DNA of 64,000 bases, taken from Anaerolineae bacterium (lineage in GTDB: Bacteria; Chloroflexota; Anaerolineae; Aggregatilineales; Phototrophicaceae). Below are positions 9,097-17,646 of this stretch, piece by piece. Location: contig JANWYT010000031.1 in NCBI GenBank assembly GCA_025055175.1, positions 62,001 through 126,000 on the forward strand, given 5' to 3'. The notes below the pieces were generated by a model. It was not told the DNA's origin. It saw only the letters and a program-made list of their open reading frames with translations, and made no database searches. Numbering within the stretch: position 1 is the stretch's first letter; the number at the start of each line of letters is the position of its first letter. Both the position numbers and the translations under genes were made by a program.

Positions 9097-9431
9097 TCGC
9101 CATCCCTCAGAGCCTCGGTCTACAACGATTCTAGGGGAAATGGCGGCGCTGGCCAACCTTGCGCAGGCCAGGCGCACAGCAGACGGCAGGCGAGCGTCAA
9201 ATCTCCTGGACGGCTTGGCTGTTTATGATGGCGCGTGCGTTCTGAGAGAAGCGACTGGAGTTGATCGGCTTGCTCAGAAAACCCTTGAAACACGGCACAA
9301 TTGGCGCGCGCCGTCGATCGCGCTTCACACGGTTTGATCCTGAGCGTATGCATGAGAAAACAAGCTAGCAAAAGAGACTGTTTTGGCGTGCCGCTCCTGT
9401 CTGCCCAGACGAGGGGTGGAGCAGGCGCGGC
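9097..9431. other. Intergenic region between the HAD phosphatase and pbpC
   Basis: About 335 bp without a supported gene. Apart from the pbpC promoter near 9128-9156 I see nothing recognisable: no tRNA fold and no clear terminator after the HAD gene. Short open frames here lack family resemblance and ribosome-binding sites. Confidence 0.6.
9128..9156 (-). promoter_or_regulatory. Promoter for pbpC
   Basis: On the minus strand TTGGCC (9156-9151, four of six matches to TTGACA) is followed after 17 bp by TAGAAT (9133-9128, five of six matches to TATAAT). The predicted transcription start is about 25 nt upstream of the pbpC start codon. Confidence 0.45.
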
Positions 9432-10337
9432 CTATTGAGCATCAGAGTCGCCAAGCGGCACATCAGGGGCTGTGGACGAGTCAGGGGCGCCGTCGATGGG
9501 AGTGACCTCAGGCTTCGGCTCTGGGGGCAGTGCAAAGCGTTCGACGGCTTCTGCCACGCCGTCATGATTGTTGTCGGCGACGATGGCCCTGGCCACCTGC
9601 TTGAGCTTGGGCGAAGCATTAGCTACCGCCACCCCCCAGCCCACATACTGTAGCATCTCAATGTCGTTTTCACCGTCGCCGATGGCCATGATATGCTCTG
9701 GTGCGATGGCCAGATCGCGAGCGACGGCCATCACGGCCTTGCCCTTGCTAGCGCCAAAGGGCAGCACCTCGACGTTGATCGACACTGCTGACATGGTGAT
9801 GGTCAGCTTGCCGTTGTGCTGCTGTTCCAGTTGCCAGCGCATGTTGCGCACAGCAGTCGGCTCTGTGCCGACCACCAGCAGCTTGTTAATGCTGAGCGTA
9901 TTCAGGTGATTGACTAAGTTGCCAATTGGCTCGACAGGCGGCTCATGGTAGGCGGCCAGAAAGTCAAAGCGTGAGTCTTTGGCGCGCACCAATAGGCGAT
10001 TGCCGCTGTAAGCCACCACGCCGAAGCCGCGCATTTCGGCGTAAGTGATGACGCGCCGCGCCAGATCAGAGGGCAGGGTTTCTTGATAGCGCAGCGTGCC
10101 ATCGGCGTTATAGACCTGCAAGCCCTGGACGAAGACGCCAGGCGTCCGCAGGCCCAGACGCTCGATCAAGCTGACGGCCGAAGCGCGCGTCTTGCCCGTC
10201 GCCAACACGACTTGAATGCCGCGCGCCATCGCTTTGCGCAAGGCCAACTCGGTGCGGGCGCTCATTTGGTGTTTGTTGTTGAGCAGCGTGCCGTCCAGAT
10301 CGCAGGCGATCATCCGTATGTCGCGTTTTTCGCTCAT
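9432..10337 (-). CDS. HAD-superfamily Cof-type phosphatase
   Basis: A 301-residue member of the Cof/YidA group of HAD phosphatases, which hydrolyse sugar phosphates and related small metabolites. Motif I is IACDLDGTLLNN with nucleophile Asp13 and acid/base Asp15. The C-terminal motif GDGENDIEML is the metal-binding motif IV. The region between is the alpha/beta cap of Cof-type (C2) enzymes. The tail after about residue 275 is Pro- and acid-rich and probably disordered. The start at 10337 follows a purine-rich GAGAGAG stretch; the longer in-frame start lies inside rmlA and is not needed. It starts 16 bp after the rmlA stop, so the two are probably one operon. The substrate is unknown. Confidence 0.88.
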   Translation of the reverse strand: MSEKRDIRMIACDLDGTLLNNKHQMSARTELALRKAMARGIQVVLATGKTRASAVSLIERLGLRTPGVFVQGLQVYNADGTLRYQETLPSDLARRVITYAEMRGFGVVAYSGNRLLVRAKDSRFDFLAAYHEPPVEPIGNLVNHLNTLSINKLLVVGTEPTAVRNMRWQLEQQHNGKLTITMSAVSINVEVLPFGASKGKAVMAVARDLAIAPEHIMAIGDGENDIEMLQYVGWGVAVANASPKLKQVARAIVADNNHDGVAEAVERFALPPEPKPEVTPIDGAPDSSTAPDVPLGDSDAQ

Positions 10338-10353
10338 GGCTCTCTCTCTTGGC

Positions 10354-11430
10354 TCAGATGAGGATGTTGCTGTAGTCGCCCAGGTTGAGCTTGACGCCCA
10401 TCGGTAGCTCGGTGCTGCGCCCCACCCTGGCATGACGGCCAATCAGGCTGTCGCGCAGGATCATGCCGCGTCCCAAGCCGACGACTTCGCTCTTCTCTAG
10501 GATGATACAGCGCTCAATCTGAGCGTCACGCACAGTGACATCGTGGTAAATGCTGGTGAACGGGCCGATGTAGGCGTCTTCGATGACGGCGTTCATGCCG
10601 ATGATGGCCGGGCCGCGCACCACGCTGCGCACAATGCGCGCGCCAGCCTGCACTGTGACGCGCTTGTCGACCTGGGACTGCTCATCAATCTGGGCGCTGG
10701 GATCAAGACTAGGGACGACCTCTTCTAGCACATGGGCGTTGGCTTCCAGCATATCGGTGGGCTTGCCTGTATCAATCCACCAGCCTTGATGAATGTGCGG
10801 ATAGACGCGGTAACCACGCTCCACTAGCCACTGGATAGCGTCAGTGATCTCCAATTCACCGCGCTTGGAGGGCTTGATGGCCTCTACGGCTTCGAAGACG
10901 TGATGATCGAACATGTAAATGCCCACGAGGGCCAGGTTGCTGGGCGGGTCTTTGGGCTTCTCGATGAGCTGCTCAATGCTGCCGTCGGGACGCAGCTTGG
11001 CCACGCCATAAGCTGAAGGATTATCGACCTCTTTCAACACAATCTGGCTGTTCCAATCGCTGGCTGCAAAGCTGCGGATCAGCTCGCCAATGCCGCCCTG
11101 GATGACGTTATCGCCCAAGAACATGACGAAAGGCTCGTCCTGCAAAAAGTCGCGCGAGATTTTGACGGCATGGGCTAAGCCGTCGGGGCTGACTTGGTGG
11201 ATGTAAGTCAGCTTCACGTCCCAGGCTTGGCCGTTGCCGAGGGCTTCTTTAATCTCCGGAGCAGTTTCGCCGACCACGATGCCAATCTCTTCCACCCCAG
11301 CCGAGCGGATGGCTTCGATGACGCGCACTAGCACCGGTTTGTTGGCCACTGGGATGAGCTGCTTGGCCCGCGTGTATGTCAGGGGGTAGAGGCGCGTGCC
11401 TTTGCCTCCGCTGAGGATTAAGCCCTTCAT
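10354..11430 (-). CDS. rmlA: Glucose-1-phosphate thymidylyltransferase, long form with C-terminal beta-helix
   Basis: A 358-residue sugar-phosphate nucleotidyltransferase. The N terminus MKGLILSGGKGTRLYPLT is the nucleotide-binding loop, and KQLIPVANKPV the following conserved block. Residues from about 245 to the end form left-handed beta-helix repeats (VQAGARIVRSVVRGPAIIG, RDAQIERCIILEKSEVVG), as in the long StrD/RmlA-long group. These make dTDP-glucose, the first step towards dTDP-rhamnose and other deoxysugars. rmlD is present in this window at 21963, but rmlB and rmlC are not. UDP-glucose or mannose-1-phosphate specificity cannot be excluded by eye. The gene sits 53 bp after the CpsD-like kinase and 16 bp before the HAD phosphatase. 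Confidence 0.88.
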   Translation of the reverse strand: MKGLILSGGKGTRLYPLTYTRAKQLIPVANKPVLVRVIEAIRSAGVEEIGIVVGETAPEIKEALGNGQAWDVKLTYIHQVSPDGLAHAVKISRDFLQDEPFVMFLGDNVIQGGIGELIRSFAASDWNSQIVLKEVDNPSAYGVAKLRPDGSIEQLIEKPKDPPSNLALVGIYMFDHHVFEAVEAIKPSKRGELEITDAIQWLVERGYRVYPHIHQGWWIDTGKPTDMLEANAHVLEEVVPSLDPSAQIDEQSQVDKRVTVQAGARIVRSVVRGPAIIGMNAVIEDAYIGPFTSIYHDVTVRDAQIERCIILEKSEVVGLGRGMILRDSLIGRHARVGRSTELPMGVKLNLGDYSNILI

Positions 11431-11483
11431 GCGCTGTGCTGCTCCTTGTGAGTCATCCGTCGTTGCGATGAGCGGCTGAGCCG

Positions 11484-12134
11484 CTAGTAGACCTTGCTCT
11501 TTTCGCGCGGGGCATGGGTGAGGACAGCGCCGGCAATGCGCACATTGACTTGTTCGAGAGCTTGGCGCGCGCGCATCACATCGTCACGGCGCGTCCTGCC
11601 GGCCTGTACCACCAACAAGGCAGCATCGGTCTTGAGAGCCAACAAGGCGGCGTCAGTGGCTGCCAGGACGGGCGGCGCATCGAAGAGGATGTAGGTGGCT
11701 TTAGCTTTGAGAATGGCGATGATGTCGCTCATGCGCTTGCTGCTGAGCAGGTCGGCAGGGTTGGGCGGACGTTCGCCGGCGGGCAGCAAAAACAGGTTAT
11801 CTACTGTCGTGCGCAGCAGCGGCGGATTGTGCAGCGCGGCGTTTTCCAACATCATCGTCGCCAGACCCTTGTTTTCCACACCCCACAGCTTGTGTTGCTT
11901 GGGCTGGCGCATGTCGCCATCGACCAAGATAGTGGCATGGCCCGCCTGAGCGAAGGTGACGGCCAGATTAGCTACCGCCTGGCTCTTGCCATCATCGCTG
12001 GCTGCCGACGCCACCACCAGGGTCTGTATCGGCTTTTCGACGCCAGTGAACATCAAATTGGTGCGCAGAGCGCGATAGGCCTCCGCCGCCGCCGAGCGCG
12101 GCTGGGTGAGGGTGATGAGATCAGGCGTCGCCAT
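11484..12134 (-). CDS. CpsD/CapB-type tyrosine kinase domain protein (BY-kinase cytoplasmic half)
   Basis: A 216-residue P-loop ATPase of the MinD/Mrp-related BY-kinase family, which in partner systems controls polysaccharide chain length and export. Walker A is AASDDGKS with Lys50, Walker A-prime is ILVDGDMRQP (69-78), and Walker B is near YILFDAPPVL (about 148-157). The usual PGEGKST form of Walker A is replaced by SDDGKSQ, which still fits the minimal A/G-x4-GK-S pattern. There is no membrane span, so it would need a separate Wzz-like activator; none is in the window. The C-terminal Tyr cluster typical of these kinases is reduced to a single terminal Tyr216, so autophosphorylation may be limited. 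It is the first gene of the unit leading to rmlA and the HAD gene. Confidence 0.82.
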   Translation of the reverse strand: MATPDLITLTQPRSAAAEAYRALRTNLMFTGVEKPIQTLVVASAASDDGKSQAVANLAVTFAQAGHATILVDGDMRQPKQHKLWGVENKGLATMMLENAALHNPPLLRTTVDNLFLLPAGERPPNPADLLSSKRMSDIIAILKAKATYILFDAPPVLAATDAALLALKTDAALLVVQAGRTRRDDVMRARQALEQVNVRIAGAVLTHAPREKSKVY

Positions 12135-12156
12135 GCTCGCTCCTCAGAGTTCAGGT

Positions 12157-12174
12157 CAAGACGGGCCGATTGTA
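12157..12174 (-). promoter_or_regulatory. Putative promoter/operator of the CpsD-like gene
   Basis: Minus-strand TACAAT (12174-12169) is followed immediately by CGGCCCGTCTTG. The same 18-bp arrangement occurs, with two mismatches, before the next glycosyltransferase gene at 14287-14304. The -35 match is poor, which may mean activator dependence or a missed element. Confidence 0.35.
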
Positions 12175-12217
12175 CTCGTAAAAGCGGCTCATCGGGTAGG
12201 GCGCGTCACTGAGTGGC

Positions 12218-14266
12218 TCATCCGACGCGCAACGGCAAGCTGACGTAGGTTGATCCGTCAGGCAGGGCCAGACGCTGCATAGTCAGATAGTCGTAGACGC
12301 CTAGCACCAGACGATAGTCCCCAGGCGCTAGATCGTTGGGCAAGGTCAGCACCAGCGGCTCGCTGATGTACATCTCGTCGGGATCATCCCAGGTGAGCGT
12401 GGGACGCTGAGGCTGAGCAGGTGGTCCGTCTACCTGAGCTAGGACCTCCTCGCGGTCTATCGGATAAAGATGGACGAAGACGGAGTAATTGGCCGTCGGA
12501 GTAGCTTCGCGCGCCCAGAACAGGCGCAGCGATAGGTTGTCTCCAGGGTGCGGGGATGTGCTATCAAGATGGCCTTCATCCGTCCACCAATCCAGGCCCA
12601 GCAGGCGCAGTTGACCGCCCCAAGTCTGCTCTATGGTTTGGTCGAAGTTGCCCAGGCGATAGACATAAGCTGTCAGCGGAGTCTCCGGTTTGCGGGTCAG
12701 GCGATCGTGAAAGTCAGGGTGTGGAGCAAAGGTCTTGACCAAGCGCGCTGCATCGCCCAGAAAAGCCTGCCAGCGCGCTTCTCCGCCCGCCCGTACAATG
12801 TCTTGACTATCGACGATGATGTAGCGGAAGTTACGCGCCATCAGTTCTGTAGGGTTGCTGGCTCGTATCGTCTCCATCGGCTCAGAGAAATACCAGTGAG
12901 GTCGAGAACCCGCATACGCCCCCCAGTAGCGCTCCCACAAGCTAGCGAGGCTGCTCTCCAGCGGAAACAACGTCAGGCTGTCGCCTTCTTCGGGCAGATT
13001 CACGTCGCTCCAATACGTGACGCGATTCACCAAGTGTGGCTTGGCGAAGGTGTCAATTAGCTCGCGATTACCCTGAATCCACCAGCTCAGCAGCGGCACA
13101 GTGCAAGCCAAGAAGACCAGAGGCGCAGCAAGCCAGCCGCGCGCAGTCGCTCGCCAGCGCCCTAGCCCATCCTCAATCAGCCAAGCGATTTGCTGCGCCG
13201 CCAGCCCCCACAGCGCCAACGCCGCAATTCCCAGGGGCAAAATGTGGCGCAAGCGCCAACCCGCTCCCATTGCCACGTAGGACACAGGTGAGCTGAGCGG
13301 CAAGCTGAACAGCAGGAACAACCCCAGCAACCCGACATAGATGAGCGGCACAGTGCGCCAACCGCGCCAGCGCGCCAGTCCCCACGCTGCCGCTCCTGCA
13401 ATCAGCCAGGTTATGCCCCAAGTCCAGGCGGCGTCGCGCGTCGGGCCGAGCGGTGCGAACAGATGATAGGTGTTGTTCAGAATGCGCTCTACGTTCCACA
13501 AACGATCCGCAAAGAAAGGACGATCTGGCAGGCTGAGCAATCTAAAGTTGATCCAGAAGTTGACCGCGCTCAGGAGCGAGACCAAGACATAAGCCGCCCA
13601 CCAGCCCCAGTGAAAGGGCCGCGCGCGGTAGATGAGCAGGGCCAGCAACACAGGCGACACGACAATCGTCAAGAGCCACAGCTTGGTGTAGATAGCGGCG
13701 ATCGCCGCCAGCAGCGACACCATCAGCCAGCGCGGCGAACGACTCATCCAGGCGCGCACACCAGCCCACCAGGTGAACGCACAAGTCAGGAAGAAGAGGC
13801 TATCGGGCAAGGCCAGCATGTCGTGGGCCGTGATGTTGGGCGAGAAGGCCCAAGCGGCAGCAGCCAGCAGTCCCGCCAACCAACCGCCCATCAGACGTCC
13901 CACGTCGCAAAGGAGTGCTGCCGTCCCCAGACTGAAGAACACGCTGGCCAGGCGCAGCAACGGGTAATATTCGGCGATGATAGCGTAGTCGTGGCCCTTA
14001 AAAACATCATGCAAAGTCTGGATCAGCATAGTCATAAAGACGTACAGGCCTTGCAGCGTGCCGTACTTCTCAATCAAAGCTGTTTGATCCGACATGCCAC
14101 GTATGTGATCGCTGTATGCCACATAGACCACCTCATCTGAGTAGTCTATGTAGGGCAGAAAGCGGTCGTACATGCTGAGGCGCAAGGCCAAGCCCAGTCC
14201 AAGCAGGATCGCAGTCAGACCGAACAAGGCCATGCGCAACGACTGAGATTGCAGAACAGCAGTCAT
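12218..14266 (-). CDS. GT39-like membrane glycosyltransferase with C-terminal beta-sandwich domain
   Basis: A 682-residue protein. Residues from about 10 to 410 contain roughly 11-12 membrane spans. The first extracytoplasmic loop reads YIDYSDEVVYVAYSDH, with the Asp-Glu pair typical of GT39/ArnT-like enzymes. From about 420 the chain is soluble: a mixed region, then a final beta domain (about 555-682, including LRLLGLDWW and PGDYRLVLGVYDYLT). In my experience of this phylum that type of domain is often appended to such transferases. The start at 14266 is supported by GGAG 7-10 nt upstream; the longer form adds 25 basic residues with no ribosome-binding site. It lies upstream of the CpsD-like gene on the same strand and is divergent from the next membrane gene. 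The sugar substrate is unknown. Confidence 0.7.
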   Translation of the reverse strand: MTAVLQSQSLRMALFGLTAILLGLGLALRLSMYDRFLPYIDYSDEVVYVAYSDHIRGMSDQTALIEKYGTLQGLYVFMTMLIQTLHDVFKGHDYAIIAEYYPLLRLASVFFSLGTAALLCDVGRLMGGWLAGLLAAAAWAFSPNITAHDMLALPDSLFFLTCAFTWWAGVRAWMSRSPRWLMVSLLAAIAAIYTKLWLLTIVVSPVLLALLIYRARPFHWGWWAAYVLVSLLSAVNFWINFRLLSLPDRPFFADRLWNVERILNNTYHLFAPLGPTRDAAWTWGITWLIAGAAAWGLARWRGWRTVPLIYVGLLGLFLLFSLPLSSPVSYVAMGAGWRLRHILPLGIAALALWGLAAQQIAWLIEDGLGRWRATARGWLAAPLVFLACTVPLLSWWIQGNRELIDTFAKPHLVNRVTYWSDVNLPEEGDSLTLFPLESSLASLWERYWGAYAGSRPHWYFSEPMETIRASNPTELMARNFRYIIVDSQDIVRAGGEARWQAFLGDAARLVKTFAPHPDFHDRLTRKPETPLTAYVYRLGNFDQTIEQTWGGQLRLLGLDWWTDEGHLDSTSPHPGDNLSLRLFWAREATPTANYSVFVHLYPIDREEVLAQVDGPPAQPQRPTLTWDDPDEMYISEPLVLTLPNDLAPGDYRLVLGVYDYLTMQRLALPDGSTYVSLPLRVG

Positions 14267-14286
14267 GAGCGTTCTCCAAGAGCGAA

Positions 14287-14304
14287 CAAGACGGGCCAAT
14301 TCTA
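14287..14304 (-). promoter_or_regulatory. Putative promoter/operator of the membrane glycosyltransferase
   Basis: Minus-strand TAGAAT (14304-14299) is followed by TGGCCCGTCTTG, matching the CpsD-like promoter at 12157-12174 at 16 of 18 positions. No good -35 box is visible at the usual spacing. Confidence 0.35.
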
Positions 14305-14431
14305 GCGATCTGCGCGAGATTAACCAGTGAGCTTTCGGCAAGGGCCGGGGCTATCGCCTGGAATTCATCGAGAGAGATTTGGGATGAGGACAAGCCTTCA
14401 TGCGACAGCTTTGCACTGCTCGTCCTTGCCC

Positions 14432-14461
14432 AGGACAACTCTGCTTCAAAGCGACTATAAT
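14432..14461 (+). promoter_or_regulatory. Promoter for the 14515 membrane protein
   Basis: AGGACA (14432-14437, four of six matches to TTGACA), an 18-bp spacer, and a perfect TATAAT (14456-14461). The start codon follows 54 bp after the -10. Confidence 0.45.
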
Positions 14462-14514
14462 TCGCCCTTGCGCGCAACAAGCGCGTCCATCGATCACCCG
14501 CTGAGAGGTCGCCT

Positions 14515-16185
14515 ATGCGCCGCCTGTTCAACACCTGGGGATTAGCTCTGTTGGCTGTGCTACTGCTCAGCTTGCCCGTCAAGCTAGTCGCTGCTCGTCT
14601 CATGCCCTTCGATCTGGATTACGCGCCAGTGTTGCGCCTGGGCCATGAATTCTTGCGAGGCGAAGGGCCTTTCCCCGTCTACGGCACGCTATCCAGCGTA
14701 GCCGCCTACAACATGCCCATGCTGCCCTGGCTGCAAATCCCTGCCCTGGCCCTGACCGATTCGCCCTTCTGGACTATCCTGCTCACACAGGGTAGCATAG
14801 GGCTGCTCGGAGCGCTGGCCTTGTACGATTTGGGGCGGCGCTGGCACCCGTCGGTGGGCCTGGCGGCGGCGGCCCTGTTCAGCTTCAGCGAGTCGGGGAT
14901 CAGCGGAGCATACACGGCTTGGGCACAGCTCCTGCTGCCCCCTCTTTTCGCCATGACCTACGCCTCGCTTTGGCGCTGGTTCGATGACGGCCCGCGCGCG
15001 GGCCTATGGCTAGCCTTTGGCGGCGTGCTGGCGACGACAGCTTTCATGACTCACTTCAGCGCCATCATGCTTTATCCATCCATGCTAGCGCTGGCCCTGC
15101 TGAAGCGAGCGCGCTGGCACAAGAGCGGCTTGCTGCTGGGCAGTCTGCTCAGCCTGGCCCTACTAGCGCCCTACCTGGCCTTTCAAGCCGAACGCGACTT
15201 CATCGATTTGCGCGCCTTCCTGACACGCACCACTGTCGCCAGCCCTGAGGCCATACAGCAGGCCAGCGCCTACAAACCAGAGAACATCGGCCAGATGCCA
15301 TCAGAATTGCCCGCTGATTTGCTAGAGGATGAGCTGGCAGAGAACGCGACCACGCCCACCGAACCGTCACGCCTGGAGCGCGCTCTGGCTTTCGCACTCA
15401 GCGTGCCGCGCTGGATTGTTCAGGGTTTTAGCCTGGCCTTCGGCTACGGCACGCCTGTCACGGGCCCTCTTTATGCCCTGCTGGCGCTGTTCTTTGGGCT
15501 GGCAGCCCTGGTGGCTCTGGGTCAGGCCATCGTGCGGCTGAATGCGCACCATCGGCTGCTGCTAGACGATGCGGGCCTTGTCTTGGTGGGCCTGTTCGTC
15601 GTCGTTATCGGCCTCATCGCCACGCGGGCTACGCCCGACGTGCAGGCCAGTTACTACAGCGGCCTGGTAGGACTACAGCTGCTGCTGGCAGCTCTGGGCT
15701 TGTGGCATTTCAGCCGCCTGTTGGCTCGGCGCTGGGTGCAGATAGTAGCGCTGCTAGGCTTAGCGTCGGTGGGTCTGCTGGGCTTGGAACGGCTGGATCG
15801 AGTCGCGCGGCACGACGACGCCACATTCACGCCGCAGAATGCCTGGCTCTTGCTGCGCATGGACGAGACCATCGCTTGGATTGCTGATGACTGGCGAGGA
15901 CAGGGCGCGCCGCGCCTTGCTTACGACTTCATGCCGCAGATGAGCGTCTTCTGGTGGGTAGGGGCGTGGCACAGCGTCGATGCGTCTTACCGAATCGGCA
16001 TGAACTATGACTACCTGCTGTGGGCGCGCACGGGCTGGCACAATCCTAACCAGCACCCCTACGGCCACGACGACCAAGCCGACTATCTCATCACCTATCC
16101 AGCCAACCTCAGCCGATACCCACAAGCTGAGATCGCGCGGGCTTTTGGAGCGCTGCGCGTGCTACGCCTGAGAGCAGAGGGATGA
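14515..16185 (+). CDS. Polytopic membrane protein, probable GT-C glycosyltransferase
   Basis: A 556-residue protein with an N-terminal span at about residues 8-28, then MPFDLDYAPVLRLGHEFLRG in the first loop, and about ten further hydrophobic segments up to residue 445. The last 110 residues are soluble. An acidic first loop and a multi-span core fit the GT-C/GT39 type, but the classical Asp-Glu pair is not obvious, so the assignment is weaker than for its neighbours. A purine-rich GAGAGG precedes the ATG, and a good promoter lies upstream. It is divergent from the 12218 gene and convergent with the FAD oxidoreductase gene, and belongs with the surface-polysaccharide genes by context. Confidence 0.6.
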   Translation: MRRLFNTWGLALLAVLLLSLPVKLVAARLMPFDLDYAPVLRLGHEFLRGEGPFPVYGTLSSVAAYNMPMLPWLQIPALALTDSPFWTILLTQGSIGLLGALALYDLGRRWHPSVGLAAAALFSFSESGISGAYTAWAQLLLPPLFAMTYASLWRWFDDGPRAGLWLAFGGVLATTAFMTHFSAIMLYPSMLALALLKRARWHKSGLLLGSLLSLALLAPYLAFQAERDFIDLRAFLTRTTVASPEAIQQASAYKPENIGQMPSELPADLLEDELAENATTPTEPSRLERALAFALSVPRWIVQGFSLAFGYGTPVTGPLYALLALFFGLAALVALGQAIVRLNAHHRLLLDDAGLVLVGLFVVVIGLIATRATPDVQASYYSGLVGLQLLLAALGLWHFSRLLARRWVQIVALLGLASVGLLGLERLDRVARHDDATFTPQNAWLLLRMDETIAWIADDWRGQGAPRLAYDFMPQMSVFWWVGAWHSVDASYRIGMNYDYLLWARTGWHNPNQHPYGHDDQADYLITYPANLSRYPQAEIARAFGALRVLRLRAEG

Positions 16186-16213
16186 AATCAGCGCTTGAGC
16201 GTGCGCTGACGGC

Positions 16214-17536
16214 TCAAAAGCGTGGCTTCTCTTTTTCACCCATCGCGATGCAGGCTGCCAAGCGCGCCAGCTCAACAGCATAATTTGTGCCACGATCCCA
16301 GGGGTAAACCTGCGACATGCTGGCCCAGATGATCCCTGGAAATGGCGTCTGCAAAGGCGGGATATAGGTGCTTTGATAGACCATCGGCACAGGCTGAGCA
16401 TAGGGCGCGCGCCATACCCATGCCTTGCGCACCCAAGACTCGTGGAAGTCGGGGTTGATCTTCTTCAAGGTGGGCAAGAAGCGCGCCACCAGGGCTTCTT
16501 CGCTCATGCGAAAATGCTCGTGGTTGGCCGGCACATAATCGCCGCAGTAGATGAGATGATCGCCGCCGTAGTGGGCTTTGTCGATGTAGTTGGTGTGTTC
16601 TACCAGGGCCAGGAAAGGGAACTGGCTCTCAGCTTTGTTGGGGCTGGTGGCTGGCAAACTTAGCCAATACGTGCCATCAGTCATGAGCGGTTGGCGCAGC
16701 GCTAGCACGACGCAAACGCCGCCAATGCTCTTGAGCTGGCGCATACGATCTCCGTAATCGGTATCGCTCAGGCCCTCCACTAGGCGCAGCATGATCCAGG
16801 GCGAGGTGGTGCTGATGACTCGGTCGTAGGGAACATCATGCTCGTTGACTTTGACAACAGGTTGCAAGCCTTCTTGACGTATCTTACGGATAGGGGTGTT
16901 CAAGTGGATCGTCACGCCCAGCTCGCGCAGGCGCTGAGCAAAAGTATCCATGAAGGTTTGAAATCCACCCACGAAAGTCCCCAGGCGCAGGCTGCGGGCC
17001 ACTACGCGCGCCCACATCCAGGCCATGTTCACCTTGTCGTAATCCTCGGCGAACTTGCCAATCAGCAGTGGCTTGAAGAATTTCTCGTAGCCTTCGCGGC
17101 CCATCCATTGTTGCATCCATTCGTCGGCAGTTACGCGCTCCAGCGGCTTCCAGAACGGCGTGAGCTTGAGGAATGCGCCGCCTAAAGCAAAGCGCAGCAA
17201 GCCCCAGGGACTGAGCGGCAGGCTGAAGACAGAGCCAGGCGTAATTTCGGAGCGGACGATCCGCCCATCGATCCAAAAGCTGGTCTTGGGGCGCGGGAAG
17301 ATGAACTGGTCGCGCAGGCCTAATTCTTCTGCTAAGCTCAGGATGGCTTTATCAGTCTCGAACCAGTGATGATAGAACTTCTCCAGCGACCACTCCCAGG
17401 CCTCGTCGCGGAAGCCGGCAGCCAAGCCGCCCACTTGACCTTCGCTCTCGTAAATGGTCACCTCATGACCAGCGCGGCACAAGTCCCAGGCAGCGCCCAG
17501 GCCTCCTGCCCCTGCCCCTATAATGGCAATACGCAT
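16214..17536 (-). CDS. FAD-dependent oxidoreductase of the amine oxidase/protoporphyrinogen oxidase-like group
   Basis: A 440-residue flavoprotein. MRIAIIGAGAGGLGAAWDL is the dinucleotide-binding fold with GxGxxG, and YESEGQVGGLAAGF is the second conserved block (about residues 32-46). A C-terminal FAD-contacting segment reads IIWASMSQVYPWDRGTNYAV. The family includes amine oxidases, phytoene desaturases and UDP-galactopyranose mutase-like enzymes. In polysaccharide regions, proteins like this are often simply annotated NAD(P)/FAD-dependent oxidoreductase. The substrate is not predictable here. The start at 17536 is set by AAGGGA 6 nt upstream and by the glycine-rich motif falling at residue 7. 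It lies downstream of the kinase gene on the same strand, separated by 110 bp. Confidence 0.8.
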   Translation of the reverse strand: MRIAIIGAGAGGLGAAWDLCRAGHEVTIYESEGQVGGLAAGFRDEAWEWSLEKFYHHWFETDKAILSLAEELGLRDQFIFPRPKTSFWIDGRIVRSEITPGSVFSLPLSPWGLLRFALGGAFLKLTPFWKPLERVTADEWMQQWMGREGYEKFFKPLLIGKFAEDYDKVNMAWMWARVVARSLRLGTFVGGFQTFMDTFAQRLRELGVTIHLNTPIRKIRQEGLQPVVKVNEHDVPYDRVISTTSPWIMLRLVEGLSDTDYGDRMRQLKSIGGVCVVLALRQPLMTDGTYWLSLPATSPNKAESQFPFLALVEHTNYIDKAHYGGDHLIYCGDYVPANHEHFRMSEEALVARFLPTLKKINPDFHESWVRKAWVWRAPYAQPVPMVYQSTYIPPLQTPFPGIIWASMSQVYPWDRGTNYAVELARLAACIAMGEKEKPRF

Positions 17537-17646
17537 GTTCCCTTCTTTCGTCTTGTGTTGTGGCCTGTTCCGAGCCAGGCTGTGCTGGAGGCCAGTGTAC
17601 TTTGGTCTCAAACAAGAGATGAGCTTTCAGAAGTGAGCGGCATCCA

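Noticed and set aside
16186-16213. Possible bidirectional terminator between the convergent genes at 16185 and 16214
   Set aside because: CAGCGC/GCGCTG and TTGAGC/GCTCAA pairings exist, but they compete with each other and no T-run follows on either strand.
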